Positions 23,843 to 32,825 are shown, numbered from the stretch's first letter. The stretch: DNA of 64,000 nucleotides from Bacillota bacterium (GCA_023394875.1 JAEXAB010000004.1:1-64000); one strand, 5' to 3'. Made by a program: numbers and translations. The notes: generated by a model from the letters alone, not told the origin.

Positions 23843-24398
23843 GGGCAGAAAGATAATCTGCGGTCATGCCGCCGTGTTTGACTCGTGGTCGGAAACATTG
23901 GGCGGCATTTTCCCGTTCAAAGAAAAGATAAGAGCGGGAGCGTTTGTGAAGAGCATTGAAAAGGATGATATAAGGGCTTTATTTAACCACGATGTCAATC
24001 ATGTGCTGGGCAGAAACCGAGCCGGAACGCTGGAGCTCGGCGAGGATGAAAAAGGATTATTCGTTCGGATCATACCGCCGGATACGCAATGGGCAAGAGA
24101 TTTGCAAATATCCATTGCCAGGGGGGATATCACACAAATGTCTTTCGGCTTCATTGTCGAAAAGGATGAATGGTCAACGGCGGACGGCATAGACACACGC
24201 AATCTCATCGAGGTCAGATTGTTTGATGTTTCCCCGGTCACATTTCCGGCTTATACGCAGACGGATGTCGGTGTCAGGGCGCACGAACGGTATAAAGCCG
24301 ATTTAAGGCAGAGAACCGAGAATGAATCGGAATCCGCCCGCAAGGCAAAAGAAAAACATAAACAGCAAAATTTGCTCACAAAATTCAAAATTATGTAA
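23781..24398 (+). CDS. Prohead protease, HK97 family
   Basis: ATG 23781 follows AAAGGAGGAGCTG. The 205-residue product shows I-I-C-G-H-A-A-V-F-D-S, R-A-L-F-N-H-D-V-N-H-V-L-G-R with the catalytic His, and I-T-Q-M-S-F-G-F with the catalytic Ser of the herpesvirus-type protease fold. It cleaves the scaffold part of the capsid protein during maturation. Its 5' end overlaps the portal gene, a common head-module arrangement. Confidence 0.9.
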   Translation: MDSKKEYRTLPMTELRAEEVEGRKIICGHAAVFDSWSETLGGIFPFKEKIRAGAFVKSIEKDDIRALFNHDVNHVLGRNRAGTLELGEDEKGLFVRIIPPDTQWARDLQISIARGDITQMSFGFIVEKDEWSTADGIDTRNLIEVRLFDVSPVTFPAYTQTDVGVRAHERYKADLRQRTENESESARKAKEKHKQQNLLTKFKIM

Positions 24399-24410
24399 GG
24401 AGAAATAGTA

Positions 24411-25709
24411 ATGACAGATAAGAAACTGTTAGAAATGAAAGCAAAGCGGGAAAATCTCCGCTTACAGGCTGTGGCAATTTTAACCAAAGCCGAAAAAGAG
24501 GATCGCTTTTTAAGCGATGAGGAAAATAAAGAAATCAAGCGTATGGAGAGCGAGATTGCGAGTTGGGACGAGAGCATTAAGCGAGCGGAAAGCATCGGAT
24601 CGATTACACAATCGGCGGAAAAAGTTTTGTTTGAGGAAAGAAATGATGAACCCGAGATAAAACCTACCCCAAAAACCGAAGATAAAGGATTTCGCAATTT
24701 GGGTGAACAGTTGATGGCTGTATACAGAAGCGCCTCGCCCGGCGGAAGAATAGATGCGAGACTGTCGACAAGAGCGGCGAGCGGTCTTAATGAAAGCAAT
24801 CCGAGCGACGGCGGCTTTCTTGTTCAGCAGGATTTTGTATCGACGCTTTTAAAGCGCACTTACGAAACGGGAATTCTTGCCAGCAAGGTAAAGAAAATAC
24901 CGATTTCGGGCAACGCTAACGGCTTAAAAATCAACAGCGTGGACGAAGAGTCGAGAGCGAACGGCAGCCGTTGGGGCGGTGTTCAAACATATTGGGAGAG
25001 CGAAGCCGACCAAATGTCCTCAAGCAAACCGAAGTTCCGCCAAATGGAGCTATCTTTGAAAAAGCTTACCGGACTATGCTATGCAACCGACGAACTTTTA
25101 CAGGACGCTGCGGCACTCGAAAGCGTAATCAAGGAAGCGTTTGCGGAGGAATTCGGCTTTAAGATAGACGATTCTATCCTAAACGGCAACGGAGGAGGAC
25201 AACCTCTCGGCATACTTAACAGCTCAGCATTGGTAACGGTCGCAAAGGAAGCCAACCAAACCGAAAAGATAACGGTGGAGAACCTTATCAAGATGTGGAA
25301 CCGTTTGTGGTCGAGAAGCCGCGCAAACTCGGTATGGTACATCAACCAAGAGCTTGAGCCTTACCTTTATACCTTGAAGCTCGGCGACAAGCCCGTCTAC
25401 ATTCCCGCCGGAGGATTGTCGGAAAAGCCGTACGGAACCTTGTTCGGAAGACCCGTTGTTCCTCTTGAGCAGTGCAATGCCGCGGGAGAAGCGGGCGACA
25501 TTATCCTTGCCGATATCGGGCAGTATCTGCTTATAGACAAGGGCGGAATCAACCAGGCAAGCTCTATCCATGTTAGATTCCTTTACGATGAAAATGTGTT
25601 CAGATTCATCTACAGGGTGGACGGTCAGCCGATATGGAACAGGCCGCTTACACCATATAAAGGCAGCTCTACCGTAAGTCCGTTTGTCGCGCTTGCAAAG
25701 AGAAACTAG
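24411..25709 (+). CDS. Major capsid protein, HK97 family
   Basis: The 432-residue protein has an N-terminal coiled-coil-like delta domain (about 1-75, with E-E-N-K-E-I-K-R-M-E-S-E-I) that is normally removed by the protease. The HK97 core follows, with S-D-G-G-F-L-V-Q-Q-D, L-T-G-L-C-Y-A-T-D-E-L-L and V-P-L-E-Q-C-N-A-A-G-E-A-G-D-I-I. The C-terminus R-V-D-G-Q-P-I is typical. It is the main structural shell protein. Confidence 0.95.
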   Translation: MTDKKLLEMKAKRENLRLQAVAILTKAEKEDRFLSDEENKEIKRMESEIASWDESIKRAESIGSITQSAEKVLFEERNDEPEIKPTPKTEDKGFRNLGEQLMAVYRSASPGGRIDARLSTRAASGLNESNPSDGGFLVQQDFVSTLLKRTYETGILASKVKKIPISGNANGLKINSVDEESRANGSRWGGVQTYWESEADQMSSSKPKFRQMELSLKKLTGLCYATDELLQDAAALESVIKEAFAEEFGFKIDDSILNGNGGGQPLGILNSSALVTVAKEANQTEKITVENLIKMWNRLWSRSRANSVWYINQELEPYLYTLKLGDKPVYIPAGGLSEKPYGTLFGRPVVPLEQCNAAGEAGDIILADIGQYLLIDKGGINQASSIHVRFLYDENVFRFIYRVDGQPIWNRPLTPYKGSSTVSPFVALAKRN

Positions 25710-25718
25710 GAGGAAACT

Positions 25719-26345
25719 ATGCAAAGAAATTTTATTGTAAGGGCTCCGTTGAAATTGCCTCATCAAACATTTGGGGAGGCGTTTTCTTCTGATGATTTGA
25801 CTTTCGATAATGTTCAGACCGGACATTTCATGATACTTGCCGGCAACAGAGTCGGCGAAGAAACGGGGACGGCAAAAATAACTGTTGACGCTATTCAAAA
25901 AGATGGCAGCGTTATCGCAGGTATCCCTTTCCAGAAAAAATTAAATGACATTTTTAAGTATGAGGAAGTCACTGAAGATGAAATTAAGCTTGAGGAATGT
26001 CCTGTTTGGCGCGAATATAGGATTATCGACCGTATGATTGCCAAGTACGATGCAAACAGAATACGAATCAATATATCGGCGGTACAGAATTCTCTTACAC
26101 CTTGTTGCGTTATTGTAGAAGGAACGGACTTAAGGTACGCTTCGGAAATTCCTTTTGTAGATGAAAACAACACAAATGAGGGGGATAATCAAAACGGCGG
26201 TGATAATAGCGGCGGCGGTGGCACCGGAACCGGTGATGCTACGGGGACAGGGGACGATCCTGTAACAGGTGATGAAACCGGAACCGGTACAGGAGGCGGC
26301 GATGATACAGGCGGTGGTGATGGTGGTAACACTGAAGGAGGCTAA
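25719..26345 (+). CDS. Structural protein with glycine/threonine/aspartate-rich tail
   Basis: The 208-residue protein (TAGGAGG before ATG) has an ordered N-terminal part (about 1-145) without recognised motifs and a low-complexity tail of G, T, D and E repeats (about 150-208). Directly after the capsid gene it could be a head decoration or head-fibre protein. The tail overlaps the start of the next gene by up to 76 bases. The tail could flex or be an immunogenic extension, but this is inference. Confidence 0.6.
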   Translation: MQRNFIVRAPLKLPHQTFGEAFSSDDLTFDNVQTGHFMILAGNRVGEETGTAKITVDAIQKDGSVIAGIPFQKKLNDIFKYEEVTEDEIKLEECPVWREYRIIDRMIAKYDANRIRINISAVQNSLTPCCVIVEGTDLRYASEIPFVDENNTNEGDNQNGGDNSGGGGTGTGDATGTGDDPVTGDETGTGTGGGDDTGGGDGGNTEGG

Positions 26346-26607
26346 GCTGTTTCTTAGGATAGACGGAAACGAGGAGGATGCCCTCGTCTCTTCTCTTATC
26401 ATTATGGCAACAGAGCTGGTGGAGGGAATTCTAAGAAGGAAGTTATCGGAGTTTGATACTGTGCCGGAAACAATACGGCAATCAATGCTTTTAGCTGTGG
26501 CAACCCTATACGAAAACCGTCAAGGCGGTAAAGACGGTCTAAATACGGCTGACCTTATAGACCTTATCAAGCGCCTTACTTTTGCTTATAGGAAGGAGGC
26601 TTTTTGA
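26320..26607 (+). CDS. Head-tail connector protein (gp6-like)
   Basis: Start at ATG 26320 (M-V-V-T-L-K-E-A-K-L-F-L-R-I-D) fits the usual V-T-L-E-E-A-K-x-Y-L-R-I-D opening of gp6/HK97-type connectors. The frame also opens at 26269 in the Gly-rich region. The product of about 95 residues ends with L-T-F-A-Y-R. Its helical ring sits under the portal. Stop overlaps the next ATG. Confidence 0.85.
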   Translation: MVVTLKEAKLFLRIDGNEEDALVSSLIIMATELVEGILRRKLSEFDTVPETIRQSMLLAVATLYENRQGGKDGLNTADLIDLIKRLTFAYRKEAF

Positions 26608-26933
26608 TGACAATCGGCGAGCTGAACAGAAAAATTGAGGTGTTAGAGCTTCGGGAAGAAAGAGACGCATATGGAGCGGTCACGGGCGAATGGGTTGTTG
26701 TGGGAAGAATATGGGCAAAGCTTGCGCCCGGAGTCGGCAGAGAAAATCTGGTTAACAAACAAGAAAAGGCGATTCAGGAAGCCGTTATCACAATGCGTTT
26801 CTATCCGGCGATGAGCGTAAAACACCGAATAAGGTATCAGAAAACTTTATATGAGGTTACCTCAGTCAAGGATATTGTTACAGAGCACCGCTGGACGGAA
26901 GTCAAAGTAAAAGAAATATTTGGAGAAAGTTAG
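26607..26933 (+). CDS. Phage head closure/head-tail adaptor protein
   Basis: The 108-residue protein (ATG 26607; TTG 26604 is dismissed) shows I-G-E-L-N-R-K-I-E-V-L, D-A-Y-G-A-V-T-G-E-W and W-A-K-L-A-P-G-V-G-R-E. H-R-I-R-Y-Q-K-T-L-Y-E-V-T-S follows, the SPP1 gp16/HK97-type head closure pattern. It plugs the connector before the tail joins. Confidence 0.85.
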   Translation: MTIGELNRKIEVLELREERDAYGAVTGEWVVVGRIWAKLAPGVGRENLVNKQEKAIQEAVITMRFYPAMSVKHRIRYQKTLYEVTSVKDIVTEHRWTEVKVKEIFGES

Positions 26934-27090
26934 GGTCTCCCTAGCTTGCGACCCCTCTAACACGACAAACGGTGAGTGAGGAGTGTTGTTAGGGGGATTT
27001 CAAAGAGGGGGACGGCTTTGTAGGTTGCAGAGCGAGCGAACAACCGTTAAGCAAATAAAGTCCCCCTTTTGATACTAAAGGAGATAATCG

Positions 27091-27492
27091 ATGGGATACA
27101 GCGCGAAGCAGAGGAAAGTCAAAGTCAGCCTTGAGGGCGGAAAAGAGATTGCGAGGCGTCTTAAGGCGATGGATGAAGCGGCAAGCGCAATCTTGATGAA
27201 AGCGGCAAAAGCCGGCGGAGAGGTTGCGCTTGAGGACGCAAAGAAAAACTGCCCCGTCGATACCGGAGCTCTTCGGGACAGCCTGAAAATGAGCGAAAAT
27301 ATTTCAAAGCCAACCAAAGCTGATGTCAAAATTGATTATGATAAAGCCCTGAAATACGGTACTTTTGTGGAACTCGGAGCAAAGGGAAGAACGGCAAATC
27401 CCTTTATGAGGGAAGCTGTAGACGATAATCAAGATAAGATAAACAATGCGATAGCGGAAACGCTGGCGGATGCCGTCGGGAGGAAAATGTGA
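27091..27492 (+). CDS. HK97 gp10-like tail completion protein
   Basis: The 133-residue protein has V-D-T-G-A-L-R-D-S-L (the family hallmark), K-Y-G-T-F-V-E-L-G, and N-P-F-M-R-E-A-V. gp10-like proteins form the tail terminator region. The 157-bp gap before it has no gene and contains a GGGGGA-rich dyad. It overlaps the next gene by 4 bases. Confidence 0.9.
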   Translation: MGYSAKQRKVKVSLEGGKEIARRLKAMDEAASAILMKAAKAGGEVALEDAKKNCPVDTGALRDSLKMSENISKPTKADVKIDYDKALKYGTFVELGAKGRTANPFMREAVDDNQDKINNAIAETLADAVGRKM

Positions 27493-27899
27493 AAGATTTT
27501 TATGAGTGCTTGGTGCAATACTTGCTACAAAACAGCGCCTTGAAAACAGCGGTGGGAGACAGAATCTATCCGCATATCCTTCCGCAAAACCCTGTCTTGC
27601 CGGCAATAGTGTATACGCCGGTATCAACATCTTACGGCAAAGGGTTGCAACGCCAAACGGGCTTTGTTCGGCAGATTGTTCAGTTCTCGGTACACAACAC
27701 AACCTTCGGGAAAGCAAGGCAAGTCGGGCGAATTTTGAAAGGAGTGTTGCAAGACTTCAAGGGAGAAATGTGCGGAATAAACATTCAAGCAACGCATATT
27801 TTGACCGATCTTTCTACAGACGGCGACACGATGACGAACTTCAACATAGAGGATTATATCAATATCCTCGAATTTCAATTTGAATATATGGAGGAATAA
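27489..27899 (+). CDS. Tail terminator protein (DUF3168 family)
   Basis: GTG 27489 opens a 136-residue protein with L-K-T-A-V-G-D-R-I-Y-P, L-P-A-I-V-Y-T-P-V-S, and F-S-V-H-N-T-T-F-G-K-A. That is the DUF3168/SPP1 gp17-like tail-to-head joining family. Its position between gp10-like protein and tail tube protein supports the role. Confidence 0.85.
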   Translation: MKDFYECLVQYLLQNSALKTAVGDRIYPHILPQNPVLPAIVYTPVSTSYGKGLQRQTGFVRQIVQFSVHNTTFGKARQVGRILKGVLQDFKGEMCGINIQATHILTDLSTDGDTMTNFNIEDYINILEFQFEYMEE

Positions 27900-27901
27900 A
27901 T

Positions 27902-28294
27902 ATGGCAATAGCAGGAAAGAGCGGCAAATTGTCTATCGGGACAGAAACCCCGGCAACCGTTGTCGGCATCAAAAACTGGTCGATAGATTTGTCTTTGGAT
28001 ACGCTGGAAACAACGGCGCTCGGCGAGGACTGGAAAAGTTACATCGCAGGGCTAAAGGAATGGACGGCATCGGCTGACGGAGATTTCAATATTCATACCG
28101 ATACCGCAGGACAAGCGGCGCTGCAAACAGCGTTTCTTAATGGAACGGCAGTTGATACACAGTTTTATGTGGATAGTACGCACTATTACGGCGGCAAAGC
28201 GATAATCAATTCGCTTTCAATAGAAGACCCCGTCGACGATGTGGTAAGTATCAGCATAGAGTTTACCGGTAACGGAACAATTTCATTTACTTAA
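27902..28294 (+). CDS. Major tail tube protein
   Basis: The 130-residue protein, with a GAGGAATAAAT ribosome site, contains I-K-N-W-S-I-D-L-S-L-D-T-L-E-T-T-A-L-G-E-D-W. D-G-D-F-N-I-H-T-D and S-I-E-F-T-G-N-G-T near the end are typical of phi13-type tube proteins. It builds the tail tube in hexameric rings. Confidence 0.85.
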   Translation: MAIAGKSGKLSIGTETPATVVGIKNWSIDLSLDTLETTALGEDWKSYIAGLKEWTASADGDFNIHTDTAGQAALQTAFLNGTAVDTQFYVDSTHYYGGKAIINSLSIEDPVDDVVSISIEFTGNGTISFT

Positions 28295-28306
28295 TGGGAG
28301 GCACAT

Positions 28307-28639
28307 ATGGCAAAGAAAACAGTAACAATAGAACTTGATAAGGCTAGAAATCTTCGATACGGAATGAACGCGCTTGTCAAGGTTGAGGAATTAACGGGTA
28401 AATCTATCACAAAGCTTGACCTTGAAAATCTTTCGATGAAAGATCTCAGGACAATTTTGTTCGCAGGCTTATATCATGAGGATAAGAACTTAACCCCTGA
28501 GAAGGTCGGCGAGCTGATAGACGAATATTCCGATATCGGAACAATAGCAACCAAATTGGCGGAAGCATTCACCATAGCTTTCGGCGGTGGCGAAAAAAAC
28601 GGATTGAATCCTCAGCCGAGCGAAAAGACTGGGGAATAA
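28307..28639 (+). CDS. Tail assembly chaperone, short form (gpG analogue)
   Basis: The 110-residue helical protein lies between tail tube and tape measure genes, the fixed position for the chaperone. Its last part contains G-G-G-E-K-N-G-L-N-P-Q. It ends at TAA 28637-28639 in normal decoding. Near the end a slippery A-AAA-AAC at 28594 allows a longer product. Confidence 0.8.
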   Translation: MAKKTVTIELDKARNLRYGMNALVKVEELTGKSITKLDLENLSMKDLRTILFAGLYHEDKNLTPEKVGELIDEYSDIGTIATKLAEAFTIAFGGGEKNGLNPQPSEKTGE

Positions 28640-28929
28640 GCGAATACTACGAGTTTGCGGTAAAAAACTTAGGACTTGACCCTATAGGCGCTTGGGAATA
28701 TACCCCTTACGAAATCAGCTTGATTGCAGAAAGCTGCGCTTTCAAAGCAAAGGAAGAACTCAAGAGGAATATAACCCAAGCGTACTATACGGAGTATTTT
28801 GCACGGCATAAGAAGCTGCCTAAGCTAAGTAAAGTATTGAAAGACATCGAAAAAACGCAGAAACAGGCGTTGAGTAAGGGAGATATGATATTAAAAGCTA
28901 TGGCTAATGAAAAAGGTGTTAGGGTATAA
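28307..28929 (+). CDS. Tail assembly chaperone, long form made by -1 frameshift (gpGT analogue)
   Basis: A -1 shift at A-AAA-AAC (28594-28600) joins the short form to the frame R-I-E-S-S-A-E-R-K-D-W-G-I-S-E-Y-Y-E-F-A-V-K-N-L-G-L. That frame then reads S-L-I-A-E-S-C-A-F-K-A-K-E-E-L to a stop at 28927-28929. It is open from well before the slip site, and the added 110 residues are conserved-looking, highly charged and end in a K-rich helix. Lambda gpG/gpGT works the same way. The short/long ratio sets tail assembly. The second frame alone would have only a weak start, at 28720. Confidence 0.75.
28594..28600 (+). promoter_or_regulatory. Canonical -1 slippery heptamer A AAA AAC
   Basis: The heptamer is in the right phase: the zero frame reads GAA-AAA-AAC and the -1 frame reads AAA-AAA-CGG. 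Downstream 40-odd bases to the zero-frame stop are moderately GC-rich and may form a stimulatory stem. It is followed by a long -1 open frame. Confidence 0.75.
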
Positions 28930-28934
28930 TCGAG

Positions 28935-28962
28935 CAAGAAAACAAGTAAGATAACGAGTAAG
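28935..28962 (+). repeat. Left 28-bp direct repeat flanking the Fic cargo
   Basis: This 28-bp sequence is repeated at 30006-30033 with three mismatches. It starts 6 bp after the end of the chaperone frame and precedes the Fic promoter. The right copy overlaps the terminator. The copies may be an insertion duplication or a duplicated recombination site. Confidence 0.55.
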
Positions 28963-28965
28963 ATG

Positions 28966-28994
28966 TTGACAAATGGCAATAATTAATCTATAAT
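28966..28994 (+). promoter_or_regulatory. Consensus sigma-70-type promoter of the Fic gene
   Basis: TTGACA (28966-28971) and TATAAT (28989-28994) with 17 bp between them is a perfect housekeeping promoter inside the phage tail operon. It suggests expression during lysogeny. Transcription would begin near 29001, giving a 13-base leader. Confidence 0.85.
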
Positions 28995-29013
28995 AAACCG
29001 AGAGGTAAAATTT

Positions 29014-29997
29014 ATGAATAATTATATACCGCCATATAATACAACAGAAGAAATGCTGTCGTTGGTTTCTGAGATAATGGAATCCTTAGGACAGCTTTCC
29101 TCTGTAAACGATTTAGCAAAGCTTCCTAAACTCCGCCGTGCAAACCGTATTAAATCAATACATTCGTCCCTTGCGATAGAGCATAATTCTTTATCATTAG
29201 AACAAGTATCCGATATAATAAACGGAAAAAGAGTATTGGGTGCACCTGATGAGATTCAAGAGGTTAAGAATGCTATTGATGCTTATAAGCTTTTAGAAAA
29301 CCTTGATCCCTATAATATTGAAGATTTATTAAAAGCCCATAAGGCAATGACATATGGACTTATTGAAGAAGCGGGCAAGTTTAGAGTAGGCGAAGAAGGT
29401 GTTTTTGCAGGGGAAAGATGCATTCATGTTGCGCCCCCGGCTAAAAATGTTCCAAGCTTAATGCAAGATTTATTCGTTTGGTTAAAGAATACAAAGGCAC
29501 ATCCTTTAATTAAGTCAAGTATATTTCATTATGAATTTGAATTTATCCATCCGTTTCGTGACGGTAACGGCAGAATGGGAAGGTTTTGGCAAACGGCGAT
29601 ATTATCAAAATGGAAACCGATATTCGCATGGATACCGGTTGAAAGTATGATAATAAACAAACAAGAAGAATATTATGAGGCAATAGCTAAATCAACAGCC
29701 GTAGGGAACTCAAATCCTTTCATAATATTTATGTTGGAAGCTTTTTTACAAGCAATAAAGGGTTTGGTGCATGAGTCTAACGATCATATGAATCATATAA
29801 ATGCCAGAGTAAGACAGTTGATGGAAGTGATAAAAGACTATCCGATGACGGCGAATGAACTAATGAAACTTCTTGGATTAAAATCCAAAGAAACATTTAG
29901 ACAAAACTATTTATTGCCGGCGCTTGAAGCAGGGATAATATGTATGACAATACCCGAGAAACCGACCAGCCGCAATCAAATGTATTATAAAAAATAA
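29014..29997 (+). CDS. Fic family protein (cargo gene)
   Basis: The 327-residue protein has the Fic motif H179-P-F-R-D-G-N-G-R-M-G-R, which in most members transfers AMP from ATP to a hydroxyl of a target protein. The N-terminal S52-L-A-I-E56-H-N58 resembles the alpha-inhibitory (S/T)xxxE(G/N)N motif, with H replacing G, so the enzyme is probably autoinhibited. A C-terminal winged helix (about 260-327) follows. It lies between the tail chaperone and tape measure genes with its own promoter and terminator and is AT-richer than its neighbours. Target and role (host fitness, defence, toxin) are unknown. Confidence 0.9.
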   Translation: MNNYIPPYNTTEEMLSLVSEIMESLGQLSSVNDLAKLPKLRRANRIKSIHSSLAIEHNSLSLEQVSDIINGKRVLGAPDEIQEVKNAIDAYKLLENLDPYNIEDLLKAHKAMTYGLIEEAGKFRVGEEGVFAGERCIHVAPPAKNVPSLMQDLFVWLKNTKAHPLIKSSIFHYEFEFIHPFRDGNGRMGRFWQTAILSKWKPIFAWIPVESMIINKQEEYYEAIAKSTAVGNSNPFIIFMLEAFLQAIKGLVHESNDHMNHINARVRQLMEVIKDYPMTANELMKLLGLKSKETFRQNYLLPALEAGIICMTIPEKPTSRNQMYYKK

Positions 29998-30005
29998 GAA
30001 ACAGG

Positions 30006-30033
30006 TAAGAAAACGAGTAAGATAACGAGCAAG
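30006..30033 (+). repeat. Right 28-bp direct repeat flanking the Fic cargo
   Basis: This copy matches 28935-28962 at 25 of 28 positions. Its end merges with the left arm of the cargo terminator (stem starting at 30028). Confidence 0.55.
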
Positions 30034-30055
30034 TTCAAATGGACTTGCTTTTTTT
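30028..30055 (+). terminator. Cargo-type intrinsic terminator, copy 1 (after Fic)
   Basis: A 9-bp stem AGCAAGTTC/GGACTTGCT (loop AAAT) is followed by TTTTTTTATGC. The same element ends the other two cargo genes at 34207 and 36537. Confidence 0.85.
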
Positions 30056-30085
30056 ATGCCCAAAAAACGGTAAGGAGGTGAGGCT

Positions 30086-32824
30086 GTGGCAGTAATAAGA
30101 AATCTTGTAGTCAAGATCGGCGCGGATATTTCCAGCCTAAGCAAAGGATTAAAGACTGCGCAATCAAAGCTTATGAAGCTATCCGGCAGCCTTACTTCTA
30201 TTGGTACATCTCTTACAATGAAGGTAACAATGCCGCTGGTACTGTTTGCTAAGCAAGCATTGCAGACAAGCGCACAGTTTGAGCAGTCAATGGCAAATGC
30301 CGCTTCTGTTTCGGGAGCAACCGGCGAAGAGCTGGAAGAGATGACGGCGATTGCCAGAAAGATGGGCAAGGATACTGTGTTTTCCGCAAGTGAAGCTGCG
30401 GATGCGATGTATTATATGGCATCCGCCGGCTACAAGGTAGAAGAAATGGGTAACGCGATTGAACCTATCTTGAACCTTGCTTCGGCAACCCAAAGCGACC
30501 TTGCATTCACGACGGATACGGTTGTTGCTACTCTAAACCAGTTTCAACTGGATTCAAGCGAGGCGGGAAGGGTTTCAAATGTGTTTGCGAGCTCGATAGG
30601 ATATTCTCAAGCGACACTAGAAAAGCTCGGTTATTCTATGAACTATGTCGGACCTGTAGCAAACAGCTTAGGCTGGAGTCTTGAGGAGACAACCGGCGCG
30701 TTGTCTGTCTTATATAATGCCGGCTATGACGGTAGTATGGCGGGAACTTCACTTAGACAGTCTCTTGTAGCATTGATGAACCCGACAGCTAGTGCCAAAA
30801 GAATCTTTGAAGAGTTAGGCATAGAACTAAGCAAACTTGACCCGACAACAAACAAGTTTTCAGACATAGTTGACATCTTAAAAGAGTCAGGACTCTCTAC
30901 CGCTCAGGCAATGGAAGTATTCGGCGCGCGTGCTGGTCCGGGAATGATGGCTTTACTCGCCCAGGGCGGAGACGCGATTGCCGAAATGACGGAGAGTATA
31001 ACAGGCACAAATTCGGCAGCAGAAATGGCGGCAAAACAAGTCGATACAATGCAAGGTTCCGCCAAACTGATGGAATCAATGATAGAGGAAATAGCAATTT
31101 CCATAGGAGATGTGCTGATACCGATTCTTCGGAAGTTGATGGAACAATACCTGATGCCGCTGATGGAGCGGTTTCAAGGCTTGTCGTCAGTGTCAAAGGA
31201 AACGGTAGTAAAAATAGCGATGATAGCGGCGGCGGTAGGGCCGCTTTTTCTTGTCCTCGGTAAGGTAGTAAGCGTTGCAAGCAAGGTAATGAAAATAGCA
31301 AGTATGCTTAGCGGCCCCGTCGGATTGATTATCATTTCAGTAGTTGCGCTTATTGCGGTGCTGGTGTATCTTTTCAAAACAAATGAGGATTTCCGAAACA
31401 AAGTACTAAAACTTTGGGATAAAATCAAAATCGGCATAGTGAAAGCATTAGAGCAGATGCGGCAATGGTGGAATAAAAACGGAGACAGAATTCTACAATC
31501 CGTCAAGATTGCTTTTGAAACTGTCGCCGCCGTTGTTATGTTTTGCATAGGAATTGTTGTTGCCATCATCAAAAAGATGGTATCAAGTATCGTATATTTA
31601 TGGGAGAATAACAAGACTTTCCGCGACGCTATTATTCAAATATGGTCGGGAATAAGACAGGCTATCACCTCGGCAATTTCGTTTATCGTGGCTTGGTGGG
31701 AGCAAAACGGCGCAAGGCTTTTTGAAAGCGTAAAGACAATATTCAATACGATATGGGATGTCATTGTCTTGGTGTTGGATGAAATAATAAAATCGGCAAC
31801 TGTCTTTTTAGGATACCTAAATCCTATTTGGGAGCAACTGAAAGGCTTATTTTTGTCACTATGGGAAGTAATCAAAGAATTGTGGGTATTGCTTGAACCG
31901 GTGCTGATCGTGATAGGCGGAGCGCTTGCCGTTTTGCTCGCGGCGGCTGTGGGAGTGATAAACGGAATCATTCAAGCGTTAGGACCGTTCATACAGGCAA
32001 TGCTGGACGCGTTGCAAGTATTTATTGATATTGTCGGCGCGATTGTATGTTTATTAACGGGTGACCTTGACGGCGCTTGGGAGCATATGAAGAGCGCCGG
32101 CGAAAGCATAAAAGCGTACTATAGCCATTTATGGGAAGCATTATTAAACTTTGTCAAAGGCTTTGCAGATGGTTTCTTAGGTTTATTCTCCAGCTTTGGC
32201 ATTGACTTGGAAACTAAAGCAAAAGACATTTGCGCCAAAGTGGGCGATTGGTTCAAAAACCTATGGACTGGTATAAAAGACGGCGCAGTCAATATTTGGG
32301 ACGCTGTGACCGGAATATTCGGTAAGATAGACGACTGGTTTAAGGGACTGTTTAAGGATGCCTTTAACTGGGGACAAAACCTGATTCAATGTATCGTGGA
32401 CGGTATTAATTCCGCCATAGAATGGGTGGGTGATAGCATCAAAAGCGTAGGGCAGAAGATAAAAGACTTTCTTGGCTTTAGTTCTCCCACGAAAAAAGGT
32501 CCCGGACATATGGCGGATGAGTGGATGCCGAATATGATGGATATGTTCGCAACGGGCATAAAAACTAATCTACCCGATATCGAATCGGCGGTTGCTCTCA
32601 CTGCAAATACGCTTGGCGATGTCGGCGATGTAGCTGTGCCCGAGCGAAATGACTCCTCTTTTATCAACAGCATATTGGGAGCTTTCAGTATGATGCAACC
32701 CAACCGTAATACAAATGGCGAACCTGTGGAATTATCTATAGACGGGCAGGTATTTGCGAGATTGATTCTTCCTTCGCTGACAAGAGAACTTAGACGAAAC
32801 GGCATCAAATTGGAGGGCGTATAA
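30086..32824 (+). CDS. Tail tape measure protein
   Basis: GTG 30086 follows GTAAGGAGGTGAGG and opens a 912-residue protein. It has the TP901-type N-terminal region (A-Q-F-E-Q-S-M-A-N-A-A-S-V-S-G-A-T, M-A-S-A-G-Y-K-V-E-E-M, L-A-R-G/V-L-Y-N-A-G-Y-D-G-S-M-A-G). Several hydrophobic segments follow (about 375-430, 485-510, 600-660) and Trp-rich repeats. The end G-F-S-S-P-T-K-K-G-P-G-H is typical. It sets tail length and exits first during injection. No separate lytic domain was recognised. Confidence 0.9.
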   Translation: MAVIRNLVVKIGADISSLSKGLKTAQSKLMKLSGSLTSIGTSLTMKVTMPLVLFAKQALQTSAQFEQSMANAASVSGATGEELEEMTAIARKMGKDTVFSASEAADAMYYMASAGYKVEEMGNAIEPILNLASATQSDLAFTTDTVVATLNQFQLDSSEAGRVSNVFASSIGYSQATLEKLGYSMNYVGPVANSLGWSLEETTGALSVLYNAGYDGSMAGTSLRQSLVALMNPTASAKRIFEELGIELSKLDPTTNKFSDIVDILKESGLSTAQAMEVFGARAGPGMMALLAQGGDAIAEMTESITGTNSAAEMAAKQVDTMQGSAKLMESMIEEIAISIGDVLIPILRKLMEQYLMPLMERFQGLSSVSKETVVKIAMIAAAVGPLFLVLGKVVSVASKVMKIASMLSGPVGLIIISVVALIAVLVYLFKTNEDFRNKVLKLWDKIKIGIVKALEQMRQWWNKNGDRILQSVKIAFETVAAVVMFCIGIVVAIIKKMVSSIVYLWENNKTFRDAIIQIWSGIRQAITSAISFIVAWWEQNGARLFESVKTIFNTIWDVIVLVLDEIIKSATVFLGYLNPIWEQLKGLFLSLWEVIKELWVLLEPVLIVIGGALAVLLAAAVGVINGIIQALGPFIQAMLDALQVFIDIVGAIVCLLTGDLDGAWEHMKSAGESIKAYYSHLWEALLNFVKGFADGFLGLFSSFGIDLETKAKDICAKVGDWFKNLWTGIKDGAVNIWDAVTGIFGKIDDWFKGLFKDAFNWGQNLIQCIVDGINSAIEWVGDSIKSVGQKIKDFLGFSSPTKKGPGHMADEWMPNMMDMFATGIKTNLPDIESAVALTANTLGDVGDVAVPERNDSSFINSILGAFSMMQPNRNTNGEPVELSIDGQVFARLILPSLTRELRRNGIKLEGV

Positions 32825-32825
32825 C

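Noticed and set aside
26934..27090. Possible small gene or RNA between head closure and gp10-like genes
   Set aside because: Only a G-rich imperfect dyad is present and no start with a ribosome site or credible fold was found.
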